Assembly (NCBI RefSeq): GCF_004365705.1
Contig: NZ_SOBN01000002.1
Coordinates: 496,001-560,000 of the forward strand
DNA length: 64,000 bases
Direction of reading: 5' to 3'
Origin: Streptomyces sp. 846.5
GTDB lineage: Bacteria > Actinomycetota > Actinomycetes > Streptomycetales > Streptomycetaceae
Within the stretch, counting starts at the first letter, position 1, and each line of letters opens with the position of its first letter. Under the pieces are notes generated by a model. The model searched no databases. It was not told the DNA's origin and saw only the letters and a program-made list of their open reading frames with translations. Made by a program: the position numbers and the translations under genes. Shown in pieces: positions 7,650 to 16,687 of this stretch.

Positions 7650-10465
7650 GGAACACTGCTCGCGGCGTGCAGCGCGGCCGTCAGCGCGGCGCGGCCGTCC
7701 ACGGCCAGCTTCCGGTAGCAGTGCGTCAGGTGCTTCTCCACCGCCCGACGGGACACGCCCAGCTCATCGGCGATCGCCTGGTTGGTGAGCCCGGAGGCCG
7801 CGAGCTCCGCCACTTTGCGCTCGGCGGAGGTCAGATCCGCCCGCACGGGAGGCGGCGAAGCCTGCTTGCCGAGGCGTGCCCGGGTCCGGGCGGCCACCCA
7901 CTCCGCCCCGCATTCGGTGGCGATCCGGTGCGCCCGCCACAACACGTCCTGGGCGTCCTCGGGCATCGTCGGCAGCAACCGCTCGCCCAGGGCGAGGAGT
8001 GCCCGGCTCAGCTCGAAGCGGTCGGCGGACGTTTCGAGCACCTCCACCGCCTCGTGCAGCAGGTCGACCCCGGCCGATCCGTCCACCACCTTGCCGCGCG
8101 CGCTCAGCGAACGGCCCAGCGCGGCCGGGGCGCCCCACTCGCGGGTCCGCTCCAGTTCGAGCAGGCTCAGCTCGTCCGCCCGGTCGCGGTCGCCGAGGCG
8201 CAGGCACACGAGCGCGGCCCCGGACGCCCAGGGGACGAGGGCGGGGTTGCGCCAACCGCGCTGCTCCAGGCGGTGCCCGATGCCCAGGGAATGCTCCAGG
8301 GCAGCGTGCAGGTCGCCTCGGTGCGCCGCCGTGGCCGCGCGCAGCATCGCCAGTGACACCGAGAGGCAGGAGTCCTCGGGCGCCGCCCAGGGCACCCCGA
8401 GCAGGCGGTCGCTGAGGGTCGCGTCCCGCGTCTGCAGAGCCACCGTGGCAAGGGCCCGGGCCGACAGGATGGCCACCTCGCCCTCGTCGCCCGCGGCGAG
8501 TTCGAAGGCCGCCAGCGCCCGGCTCCGGGCCTCCGACAGCTGCCCGTAGGCAAGGTGCACCCTCGCCTGTTCGACCATCACCAGGGTCCGCTCAGGGCCG
8601 GGTTCTTGGTGCGTGGAGTGGCGGTGGGCGATGCCGAGCCAGCTGGTCAGGCCCTGCACCGAGTCGGCGGCGATCAACACCGTCAGTATCAGCGGTATGG
8701 GCGTGTGCACATGGCCGGGCAGGGCCGGCTCGCGGGCCAGGATCGCGTGGGCCAGCGGTGCGACCTCGGCGGCCGGGAGGTCGATCGTGATGGTCGCGGC
8801 GAAGAGCAGCGTCATCAGCAGTTCCCGTTCGGCGGCGGATTCCATCCCCGGCTCGGGCCCCAGCGCGCGGAACCGCCTGACCGCGGAGGCGAGTGCCCCA
8901 GGGTCCCGCGCCGAGACGTAGCGGATCCGGGCTTCCAGGCTCAGAGCCAACTCCCGGTCCACTTCCGGTAGTTTCTCGACCGGCCCGAGGCCGTCCGCCA
9001 CGTCCCGCAACAGTTCCTCCACGGGCAGCAGCGACAGCCCGAGCGCGATCGGGCCCAGCCGGGTCACGGCTGCGGCCCGCTCCCGGACCGAGTTGAGCAG
9101 CGGCAGGGCCTGCGAGACGTGACGGATGGACGCCGACGACGAGAACCCGCGTTCCGCCGTCGCCAGGTCCACCAGCAACCGCGCCCGCTTGCTGTCGTGC
9201 GAGGAGCAGTCGAGCAGGGCACGGCGCAGGTAGCTCGCGGCAGTTACCGGGGCCCCGCGGCGCAGCGCCGTGTCCGCGGCGGCCCGCAGGATGTCGGTCG
9301 CCCAGGCGCCCTGCTTGGTGGTTATCGCCAGGAGTTGCGCGGCCACCTGCTCGGCCGGGTAGCCGCCGGAGTGGAGCAGCGCCGCGGCTGCCGCGTGCAG
9401 TCGGTCGCGCTCAGTCGCCAGCGGCGCCTCCTCCAGCGCCTCCTCCACGATCGGATGGACGAAGCGCGGTGGTTGATCCTCCGTCAGCAGACCGAGCCGT
9501 TGCAACAGGCGCAACGCCTCGTCCCGTTCCACCTGGTCCAGTCCGGCCAGCTGTCCGACCAGATCAAGGTCTGCGTGCCCGCCCAGGATGGCCAGGGCGT
9601 GCGCGACCCGGCGGACCCGCTCGGACTGCCATTCGAGGCACAGCCGCAAGCGCTGGCGCAGCAGGGTGGGCCGCAGGGCGGCGACGAGCGCGGCATTCGC
9701 CGCGGTCGGTCGGACGTCGTGCAGTTCCGTCTCGGCCAGGAGGGCGGCGAGGAACATCGGATTCCCTCGCGTGGTCCGATGACAGGCGAGGACGAACTCC
9801 TCGTCGGAGGCGGTCCCGAAGTGGCGGCGCACCAGGGTCCCGACGTCGTCAGGATCGAGTGCGCCGGGGAACAGGGTCAGGGATGCGTTCGCCGTCACCT
9901 CGCGTACCGGCCGGTCCTCGGAGAGCTCGTCGCCCTCACGTACCGTGCACACCAGCAGGACCCGCATCTGCCGCAGCTGTCGCGAGAGTTGGCCCAGCAG
10001 GCGCAGCGATGCGGGATCCGCCCAGTGCAGATCGTCGATCAGCAGCAGCAGGGCCTGGTCGCTGCAGATGTTCGCAAGGAGGGACAGCAGGCCGATCAGG
10101 ACCGTGGGGTCGAGATCGACGTGGGCCTCGCCGCTCCCGCTCGGGAACTCGTCCTCCAGAGCGGACAGGGCATCGTGGGCGCTTCCTGACGTCCACGACT
10201 TCGCCGTTTCGGGCGTGACGCGGCGCAGCGCCGACTCCAGCAACTGCCGGACCACCCCGAGCGCGAAGCCGCGCTCCGTCAGCGCGGCGCTCGCGCGCAG
10301 GACCAGCACGTCGTGCGCCGCCCCGATCCCGGCCACGGCATCGAGCAGCGTGGACCTGCCGATCCCGAGCGGGCCGGTGATCACCAGCAGGCTGCCGTGG
10401 CCGGCCTGGGCGCCGCGCATCGCCGCGGTTACCTGATCAAATTCGGGCTGGCGCTTGAGGAGCAT
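7637..10465 (-). CDS. LAL-type (large ATP-binding LuxR) transcriptional regulator 1
   Basis: This 942-residue regulator has the full LAL architecture. An N-terminal AAA-like domain carries a P-loop GPLGIGRST (residues 31-39) and Walker B LLLLIDDLHWAD. A long helical TPR-like middle follows. The C-terminal LuxR helix-turn-helix (about 876-935) contains LTSAERKVAELAASG and NQAIADELGVSRRAVEKHL. The invariant P-loop Lys is Arg37. LAL proteins are usually pathway-specific activators of polyketide clusters. The ATG at 10465 follows AGGAGA and overlaps the upstream LAL gene by 29 bp, so the three LAL genes form one operon. I saw no TTA codon in it. Confidence 0.9.
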   Translation of the reverse strand: MLLKRQPEFDQVTAAMRGAQAGHGSLLVITGPLGIGRSTLLDAVAGIGAAHDVLVLRASAALTERGFALGVVRQLLESALRRVTPETAKSWTSGSAHDALSALEDEFPSGSGEAHVDLDPTVLIGLLSLLANICSDQALLLLIDDLHWADPASLRLLGQLSRQLRQMRVLLVCTVREGDELSEDRPVREVTANASLTLFPGALDPDDVGTLVRRHFGTASDEEFVLACHRTTRGNPMFLAALLAETELHDVRPTAANAALVAALRPTLLRQRLRLCLEWQSERVRRVAHALAILGGHADLDLVGQLAGLDQVERDEALRLLQRLGLLTEDQPPRFVHPIVEEALEEAPLATERDRLHAAAAALLHSGGYPAEQVAAQLLAITTKQGAWATDILRAAADTALRRGAPVTAASYLRRALLDCSSHDSKRARLLVDLATAERGFSSSASIRHVSQALPLLNSVRERAAAVTRLGPIALGLSLLPVEELLRDVADGLGPVEKLPEVDRELALSLEARIRYVSARDPGALASAVRRFRALGPEPGMESAAERELLMTLLFAATITIDLPAAEVAPLAHAILAREPALPGHVHTPIPLILTVLIAADSVQGLTSWLGIAHRHSTHQEPGPERTLVMVEQARVHLAYGQLSEARSRALAAFELAAGDEGEVAILSARALATVALQTRDATLSDRLLGVPWAAPEDSCLSVSLAMLRAATAAHRGDLHAALEHSLGIGHRLEQRGWRNPALVPWASGAALVCLRLGDRDRADELSLLELERTREWGAPAALGRSLSARGKVVDGSAGVDLLHEAVEVLETSADRFELSRALLALGERLLPTMPEDAQDVLWRAHRIATECGAEWVAARTRARLGKQASPPPVRADLTSAERKVAELAASGLTNQAIADELGVSRRAVEKHLTHCYRKLAVDGRAALTAALHAASSVPAAR

Positions 10466-13220
10466 GGGTCGGCGATCTCCTAGAGTGCTGAGTTGGGGCG
10501 GGGGAGTTCCGGTGATCGGAGCCGTCTGCCCGGGCGAGCGGGGTCACCACGCGTTCCAGCCAGTGGACCGGGATCTCACCACGCTGGACGATGTCGGCGG
10601 TGAGGTCGGCCCATTCCAACGCCTGTGCGGTACCCCAGTCGGCAGTGAGACGCCGCTCCTCCTCAGCGAGTCGCAGGGCTTCTGCGTGCTCCCGGCAACA
10701 TTCGTGAGCAAGCGCGGCCAGGGAGCGCCAGGGCAGCAGGCCGGGGCTCTCCCATCCCCGGGCCAGCAGCCGCCGTCCGCACTCCCGCAGCTCCGCGAGC
10801 GCGTCCTGGGGTCTGCCCTGTGCCAGCAGTAACAGGCCTCGGACGAAGAGGAGTTGGTTCCAGGCGAAGCCGTGTTCCGAGCCGGATGGCAGTTCCGCGT
10901 AAGCGATCAGCTCGGCCTCCTTCCACCGGCCGCAAGCGATGGCCACCAGCGCCCCTGCGGCGCGGGTGGCCGGGACCATCGTCGAGTGCCAGCTGCCCTC
11001 CGGCATCGCGGTCCGGGCGAGCGCCAGATCCCGGGCGGCGGAGTCGATCTGACCGCACCTCAGGCTGAGCTCGCTCCTGACGAGCAGGGCGTAGCCGATG
11101 AGTGCCGGAGCACGCCGGGACCGGGCCTCGGCCAACACCGCGTCAAGGCCCTGCCGCGCAAGCCCGGTTGCGCCGGCGAGACCCAGGGCGCGGCAGGCCA
11201 GCACCCTTGGGTGGAGCGGCAGCCCACGCGCCGGGGCACGCAAGGCGGCCGAGGCGAGTTCCCGGACGTTCGCCGCATTGCGACCCTGGAGCGCCCCGCG
11301 CCAGGCGGCCGCGGCCAGAGCGGTGGGATCCTGTGGCCGGCGCGGCAGCGCGGGCAGGTCCGGTTCGGTACCGCCCAGGCCACGCTCACCCTGGACGGCG
11401 CTGTCGGCCAGCCAGTACAGACCGAGCAGCGCGGCCCGATCCCGGCCATGCTCCACACCCTGACTCCGGTCCGGGCCCCGATCCAGGCCTCGGCGACTGT
11501 CGCTGTCAGCCGCTGCCGGCGCCAGCGCCGGTGCTGGGGCCGACGTCGGATACAACGCAGCAGCCGACGCCGCGCTCTGGGCGAGGGCCGGCCCCGGAGC
11601 CGTGCCCAGGGCGGAGGCCCAAGCCGGGACCGTCACCGGGCCTGGGGGCGGAGCCGGGGTCATGCGTGGGGTGTCGGCCGTGTAGGCGAGGGCCACTGCC
11701 CGGCGGGCCGAGTTCGCGTCGCCGCGGGCGAGCAGCAGATCCGTGGCGATCGCGCGGTGCCGCCCTGCGTCCGGGCCGCCCTCGACATCACCCCCGACCG
11801 GGGCCACGATGACCTGGGTCAGCTGTCGGTCACCCGCCTCGGGCGTGACCCGGCAGTGGACCGCCCCGAGTTCCACCCGGATGCGGAGCCGCTCCGCGGC
11901 GCCGACCGGCTCCTGCAAGGCACGTTCCAGGCAGCGCACAGCCAGTGCGTGCTCATTGCGGGACACCGCCGTCGCCGCGGCACGGCGCAGCACTCCGCTG
12001 ACCCAGGGCTCGCCCAGCGGGCGAGCCCTGATGAGCAGTTCGGCCAGCGCCTCGTCGCCGACGGCGGCCCGGTGGCCGAGCCGAGCCGCCTGCCGATAGA
12101 GCCGCCGGCGGTCCGCGTCGTCCATCCCGGCCAGCAGCCGCTCCGCGGTCGACGGGTCGGCCAGCCGCGGGGGGTCGTCCGCCGCCACCAGACCGCCGGC
12201 GCGCAGCACCCGCAGCGCCGCCGCGGTCGTCATGGTCCGCTCCTCGACGAGCCCGGACAGCAGCCGGGTCGGCAGCAGCGGGCCGCAGACCGACAGCACG
12301 CGCAGCAGTGCCAGCGGCTCCTGTATCAGCCCCTCGGCCAGCTCGGCGGCACGGTCGCCTTTCGCGCGGGAGGCGTGCACGCCCAGATCCCTGCGGTCTG
12401 CCTCGGCCGGCCGTGCCCCTGCCTCTCCCCCGCTCCCGGCCGCGCCGCCGGACCGGGCGAGCAGCCGCAGCGTCGAACGGAGGACCGCCGGGTTGCCCCC
12501 CGACACCTCCACGGCGCGGGCACAGAACTCGGCGTCCGGTGCGTCGGTCCCGGTCCCGGCGCTCAACGTCCGCACGGCGTCCGGGCCCAGCGGGCCGAGA
12601 CTGAGCACGTGGCCCCTCGCAATGGGGGACCCGGCCAGGGCCAGCAGCTCCGCGCAGTCGTCGGACACGTTGTGCGGCGTACCGGACATGGCGAGGATCA
12701 CCGACAGCGGCGCGTCGTGGTGGCGCCTGAGCACCGCGCAGAGGACCTCTCTGGAGTAACGGTCAGCGCACTGGACGTCGTCCACCGTGATGGTGACGGG
12801 CTGTCGGTGCGCGGTGTCCAGCAGCGTCCGGCAGAAGCCCTCGACGTCGGCGGCGCCGTGCCGGGCCAGGACGGGCTCCAACCATGGGGCCAGGCCGGGA
12901 ACGCCCTGGACCGCGAGCGCATGCGCCAGTTGAGCAGCGATGCCGCAACCGGCCGACTGGTCGGGTGAGCCCTGCGCCGCCAGCACGATGACGCCCAGGG
13001 ACCGGGCGTAGTCCGCGGCCTGACGCAGCAGAACGGACCGGCCGGTACCGGGCAGGCCGCAGACGGCTACCGACGACGGTTGCCCCTCAGCGACCTCCAA
13101 CGTCAGCCGACGCAACAGGGCCTGCTCGATGTCGCGGCCGATCAGCAGCGTGCCGCCGTCCTGCGGCGACGCGGCCGACGGCCGAGCGAGACGCAGGTGG
13201 CGCGGTTCAGTACCGGACAT
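10437..13220 (-). CDS. LAL-like ATPase regulator 2, lacking the C-terminal HTH; contains a TTA codon
   Basis: This 927-residue protein resembles its neighbours over the ATPase and helical middle domains: GRD..LLRRLTLEV, P-loop GLPGTGRS (55-62) and a degenerate Walker B VDDVQCAD. An Ala/Pro-rich linker lies near residues 515-595. Unlike LAL 1 and 3 it stops soon after the WGTAQALEW helix, which aligns with WGAPAALGRS of LAL 1, so the last roughly 130 residues including the LuxR HTH are absent. The tail is Ser/Pro/His-rich. In-frame TAA on the plus strand at 10830-10832 is a TTA Leu codon (L797), implying bldA dependence. The ATG at 13220 has AAAGGA ten bases upstream and overlaps the LAL 3 stop by 14 bp. 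Confidence 0.82.
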   Translation of the reverse strand: MSGTEPRHLRLARPSAASPQDGGTLLIGRDIEQALLRRLTLEVAEGQPSSVAVCGLPGTGRSVLLRQAADYARSLGVIVLAAQGSPDQSAGCGIAAQLAHALAVQGVPGLAPWLEPVLARHGAADVEGFCRTLLDTAHRQPVTITVDDVQCADRYSREVLCAVLRRHHDAPLSVILAMSGTPHNVSDDCAELLALAGSPIARGHVLSLGPLGPDAVRTLSAGTGTDAPDAEFCARAVEVSGGNPAVLRSTLRLLARSGGAAGSGGEAGARPAEADRRDLGVHASRAKGDRAAELAEGLIQEPLALLRVLSVCGPLLPTRLLSGLVEERTMTTAAALRVLRAGGLVAADDPPRLADPSTAERLLAGMDDADRRRLYRQAARLGHRAAVGDEALAELLIRARPLGEPWVSGVLRRAAATAVSRNEHALAVRCLERALQEPVGAAERLRIRVELGAVHCRVTPEAGDRQLTQVIVAPVGGDVEGGPDAGRHRAIATDLLLARGDANSARRAVALAYTADTPRMTPAPPPGPVTVPAWASALGTAPGPALAQSAASAAALYPTSAPAPALAPAAADSDSRRGLDRGPDRSQGVEHGRDRAALLGLYWLADSAVQGERGLGGTEPDLPALPRRPQDPTALAAAAWRGALQGRNAANVRELASAALRAPARGLPLHPRVLACRALGLAGATGLARQGLDAVLAEARSRRAPALIGYALLVRSELSLRCGQIDSAARDLALARTAMPEGSWHSTMVPATRAAGALVAIACGRWKEAELIAYAELPSGSEHGFAWNQLLFVRGLLLLAQGRPQDALAELRECGRRLLARGWESPGLLPWRSLAALAHECCREHAEALRLAEEERRLTADWGTAQALEWADLTADIVQRGEIPVHWLERVVTPLARADGSDHRNSPAPTQHSRRSPTHAPQAPARI
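10830..10832 (-). promoter_or_regulatory. TTA (bldA-dependent) leucine codon in LAL regulator 2
   Basis: The codon reads TTA in frame, within the sequence RGLLLLAQG. TTA is the rarest codon in streptomycetes and is read only by the bldA tRNA, which matures late in growth. Its presence in a regulator commonly ties antibiotic production to development. Confidence 0.8.
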
Positions 13221-16104
13221 GGCGGGACAGTCCTTTCTGCGACGCTCCGGACTGCGACGCTCCGGGCCCGAACATTCCGGGCCCGGACATTCGGGACCCC
13301 ATGCGTTCGGCGATTCCTCCGTCGAAGACAGCAGCGAGCTCACTGCGCCGGGAAATGCCCAACTTCCGATAGGCATTGGTCAGATGGAGTTCGACCGTGC
13401 GGAGCGCGACGAAGAGGATCTCGGCGATCTCGCGGTTCGAACGCCCTTCGGCCGCCAACGCGGCCACCCTGCGCTCGCTCTCGGTCAGGGTGTCGGCGCG
13501 CGACCCGGTCATCGGACGTACTCGGCCGCCGGTGGCCACCAGGAGATCGCGTACAGTGGATCCCAGCCCCGCCGCCCCGCACTGGACCGACAGGTCGAAG
13601 GCACGTCGCAGGTGCAGCCGGGCCTTGTGCACGTTGTCGTCCCGCAGCAGTGCGGTCCCCAGCGCGTGTTCGGCCTGGGCGCAGGCAAGCCGGGCCGGGG
13701 AGCAGGCCAGCACGTCACAGGCCTCCGTCAGCAGATCGGTCCCGGTGCGGTCGCCCGCCGCCAACCCCCGGGCCAGCAGGGCGAGGCCGATACTGCGTGG
13801 AGTTCCCCAGCGCTCGGCGACCTCCTCCCCGTACGCGGCCGCCTCCCTGGCCTCGGACGGCCGGCCGAGCGCGGCCAGCACCCCCGCCGCCTCGGTCCAC
13901 CAAGGCAGGAAGACCGGGTTGTGCACCCCGGCCTCGCGCAGCAGCCCGCCGCAGGCATACAGCGAGCTCAACGCGGCCTCCAGATCGCCGCGTTGCCGCT
14001 CCAGCGCGGCCCGGGTCCAGAGGTAGGTGGGGTACTCCCACAGGGAGTCCCGGTATCCCGGCCTGTCGATCAGCCGCAGCACCTGCTCCGCGCCAGTGGT
14101 GTCGCCCTGCTGGGTGAGGATCGCGGCGAGCGCCGTCAGCGCGGAGCTGGTCCGGCGCCGCCAGCCCGGTTGCTGCCTGATGCGCACCGCGTGCTGGGCG
14201 TCGGCGCGGGCCTCGTCGAGGTCCCCGATCCCGTAGCGGACGGCGGCCCGCGCGGTCAGCGCGGTGGCATACCCGGAGCCGCGCTCCTCGCCCTGGCCCG
14301 GGGCCAGCAGGTGGTCGAGGGCGACGATGGCTGGCTCGCTCTGGTCGGCGAGGTGCAGCATCAGTGCCGAGGCGATCACCGAGTACCGCCTCATGCCGGT
14401 CGGCGGCCCCGGCGCCGCCGACGGTCCGGGGGTCCCCTTGGCCTGTTCGGCGACGGCCGCGGCCATCGCCCCGCCGAGCGTGGACAGCAGGGCATGGGCG
14501 TTCGTCAACGCTTCGTCACCCGCGTGGTGCTGATGGCGGGTCGGCGTGACCACGGACCGATCGTGCACCCAGGAGATGGTCGAGCGGTCGAGGCCGCCGG
14601 ACAGCAGCAGCGCCGCGTCCAGCAGCGTCCGGCGCTCGCCGTCTTGGCCTCGGGGGCTGTCGCCGGCGCCGTCCGGCTCGTCCAGGACCTGGGCCAGCAG
14701 CCGCACGGACTGGCGGACGCGGCCCATGCCGACCGACCGGTCCACGCCCTGCGGGGCGCGCGCCGGACCACTCGCGTCCTGCGGGTCCAGGGCGAGCAGG
14801 CGACGGAGATGGCGCAGCGCGGAACTCGGATCGGTGGTCGCCAGCAGTCCGGCAGCCTGGCTGTGGATCGTCCGGGACACCGAGGTCGGCTCGGAGGACG
14901 AGAGGCGCAGGGCATGGGTGAGATAGCGGACGGCGGTGGCCGACTCTCCGCGCAACCGCGCCATCCGCGCGGCCCCGTGCAGGGCGTTGACCATCCACGG
15001 TTCGCTCGGCTCGCTGATCTTCAGCAGCACCTCGGCGACCTCGCCCAGCGGTCGGCCCGCATCCTCCAGGAGCTGGGCCGCGCGAATCCGCTGCCGCGCG
15101 AGTTCCTCCGGCCCGACCAGACTCAGTAGCGCCAGCCGCAGCGTCTCGGAGGCGAGCCGCGACCCGTCCGGCGACAGGGCCCGGCGTACCCGAAGCTGCT
15201 CCAGGGCCCGGAGGACCGAAGGGATCGGCAGGCCGCTGAGTCCGCCCACCAGCCGGGCCGAGGTCGTCCCGAGTACCGCCGACGCCACCGCCACCGGAAG
15301 CACCTGCGGCAGCTGCCGCAGGTCGGCCAGGAGCGCGTCCTCGGCGAGCTGCCGGCCCACCGGGACCAGCAGCCGCGCCGGCTCGCTCTTCGCGCACACC
15401 TCGTCCAGCAGCGCGTTCAGCAGGCCGGGGTTGCCCTGGCTGACCTCGAAACAGGTGCGGTTGAGCGCCCCTGTCGCCCGCCCGCCGAGCCGTCGGCGCA
15501 CCACCGCGGCCACAGCGTCGGGTGTCAGGGCGGCGAGGTTGACGGTGTGCCAGTGGTCCTGCGTGAGCAGTTCGGCGAGCGCCGGATCGGCATCCAGGAT
15601 CGTCCCGGTCGGGGCGGAGAGCACCACCAGCAGCGGCAGACCGGCCGCTCGGCGCAGGGTGAAGGCCACCGAGCGCAGCGACTGGCGGTCGCACCGGTGC
15701 ACATCGTCGATCGCGATGATCACCGGCCGCTTCTCCAGCAGCCCGGTCACCACCCGGTGCCAGTGCGCCAGCGGGCCGTAGGCGGTCGAGCCCGATTCCA
15801 GCTCGGCGACCGCGTCGGCGGTTCCCGGTCCCTCCGTTCCGAGTCCGGCGAGCAGGGAGCGGAGGGTGAGCTGTCCACTCGCGCGCGAGGCCTCGGAGCA
15901 GCGGGCCCGCAGCACGGTCGCCTGCCGACCCGACTCCAGCAAAAAGGCGTCCAGCAGCGCGCTGCGGCCGATGCCGGCCGGCCCCCTGAGCAGCGCGGCA
16001 GCCGGCCGGCCGGCCCGGGCTCCGGCCGCGAGCGCGGTCAGTACGGAAAGCTCATTCTGTCTTCCGGCCACTGTCGCGGCCGACGGATTCCCGCGAGCCT
16101 CCAC
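13207..16104 (-). CDS. LAL-type (large ATP-binding LuxR) transcriptional regulator 3
   Basis: This 965-residue protein is the first gene of the regulator operon. The P-loop is GPAGIGRSA (41-49) with Arg47 in place of Lys, and Walker B is degenerate (IIAIDDVHRCD). The middle is helical and TPR-like. The LuxR HTH (about 872-927) reads LTESERRVAALAAEG, REIAEILFVALRTVELHL and AYRKLGISRRSEL. About 38 extra residues follow the HTH and contain short Gly/Ser/Met repeats encoded by imperfect direct repeats; they overlap the start of LAL 2. The GTG at 16104 is preceded by GGAGGT. Likely role: activation of the polyketide genes. Confidence 0.88.
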   Translation of the reverse strand: MEARGNPSAATVAGRQNELSVLTALAAGARAGRPAAALLRGPAGIGRSALLDAFLLESGRQATVLRARCSEASRASGQLTLRSLLAGLGTEGPGTADAVAELESGSTAYGPLAHWHRVVTGLLEKRPVIIAIDDVHRCDRQSLRSVAFTLRRAAGLPLLVVLSAPTGTILDADPALAELLTQDHWHTVNLAALTPDAVAAVVRRRLGGRATGALNRTCFEVSQGNPGLLNALLDEVCAKSEPARLLVPVGRQLAEDALLADLRQLPQVLPVAVASAVLGTTSARLVGGLSGLPIPSVLRALEQLRVRRALSPDGSRLASETLRLALLSLVGPEELARQRIRAAQLLEDAGRPLGEVAEVLLKISEPSEPWMVNALHGAARMARLRGESATAVRYLTHALRLSSSEPTSVSRTIHSQAAGLLATTDPSSALRHLRRLLALDPQDASGPARAPQGVDRSVGMGRVRQSVRLLAQVLDEPDGAGDSPRGQDGERRTLLDAALLLSGGLDRSTISWVHDRSVVTPTRHQHHAGDEALTNAHALLSTLGGAMAAAVAEQAKGTPGPSAAPGPPTGMRRYSVIASALMLHLADQSEPAIVALDHLLAPGQGEERGSGYATALTARAAVRYGIGDLDEARADAQHAVRIRQQPGWRRRTSSALTALAAILTQQGDTTGAEQVLRLIDRPGYRDSLWEYPTYLWTRAALERQRGDLEAALSSLYACGGLLREAGVHNPVFLPWWTEAAGVLAALGRPSEAREAAAYGEEVAERWGTPRSIGLALLARGLAAGDRTGTDLLTEACDVLACSPARLACAQAEHALGTALLRDDNVHKARLHLRRAFDLSVQCGAAGLGSTVRDLLVATGGRVRPMTGSRADTLTESERRVAALAAEGRSNREIAEILFVALRTVELHLTNAYRKLGISRRSELAAVFDGGIAERMGSRMSGPGMFGPGASQSGASQKGLSRHVRY

Positions 16105-16687
16105 CAGAATTCGACCTCCCCGAAATTACCCGAAAGGGGGAGCCCGACCAGCAGACTCCACAGCCCTGCGGTAAATGAAGATGCAACAAACGGATTCATG
16201 ACCCAGAAACAGATGCTCGTCGCCGACCGGGAAAGTCAGAAAAGAGCGTATCCATTGCGCCAATCCCACGGGGTTTCAGGATCGAGAGGTCGGGGCCCCC
16301 GGGGCACCGGTGAGAAGAGTCGGCCCGGCGGATGCGACGGGGCTCGGCACCCGTCGGGGAACGTCCACGCCGTGGCGGGGCAGACCTGCGGCAAGGCTCC
16401 ACCGAAGCGCTCGACGGCCATTGCGGCACCCCCAGTCTGTCATCGAGTCCGACCGGTGGCCGGACTGCGTGATGGGTCGCCGGAGGGCAATCGCGGGATG
16501 CCGACCCGGCGCGACGCGGCACCGTCCCTGCGCACCGGCAGGCGGGACCGCTCCCCGGTGCGTGGTGATGCTGCCGTGTGCATCACCATACCGTGTGCAC
16601 GTCATTTGGCGGGCGCATTCCGTATGAACTGTCTGTAACACGAGTTAATGAAGAACCCTCAAGTTTTCCTCAAATTACGACTGATAC
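16105..16687. other. Long intergenic region upstream of the LAL operon
   Basis: No credible gene lies in this 583-bp stretch. It must hold the LAL operon promoter and the 3' end of the pfkB transcript. Its ends (16105-16260 and 16580-16687) are richer in A/T than the surroundings. Structures seen are an inverted repeat GTGATGC/GCATCAC (16565-16571 and 16580-16586), a direct repeat CCGTGTGCA (16574-16582 and 16591-16599), and a small palindrome TAAC-N4-GTTA (16636-16647). No strong terminator hairpin is visible after the pfkB stop. Confidence 0.6.
16565..16599. promoter_or_regulatory. Inverted repeat overlapping a nonamer direct repeat
   Basis: A perfect 7-bp inverted repeat (GTGATGC, 8-base loop, GCATCAC) overlaps the first of two exact copies of CCGTGTGCA spaced 17 bp start to start. 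Such arrangements are typical of regulator binding sites, but which protein binds cannot be told. Confidence 0.3.

Noticed and set aside
13207..13320. Repeats at the LAL 3 / LAL 2 junction considered as an operator
   Set aside because: They lie within coding sequence of the LAL 3 tail and are imperfect GC-rich repeats of codon-triplet length; translation of the tail explains them.
16196..16638. Short open frames inside the intergenic region upstream of the LAL operon
   Set aside because: None has a convincing ribosome binding site, conserved motif or consistent codon bias; they overlap each other on both strands.
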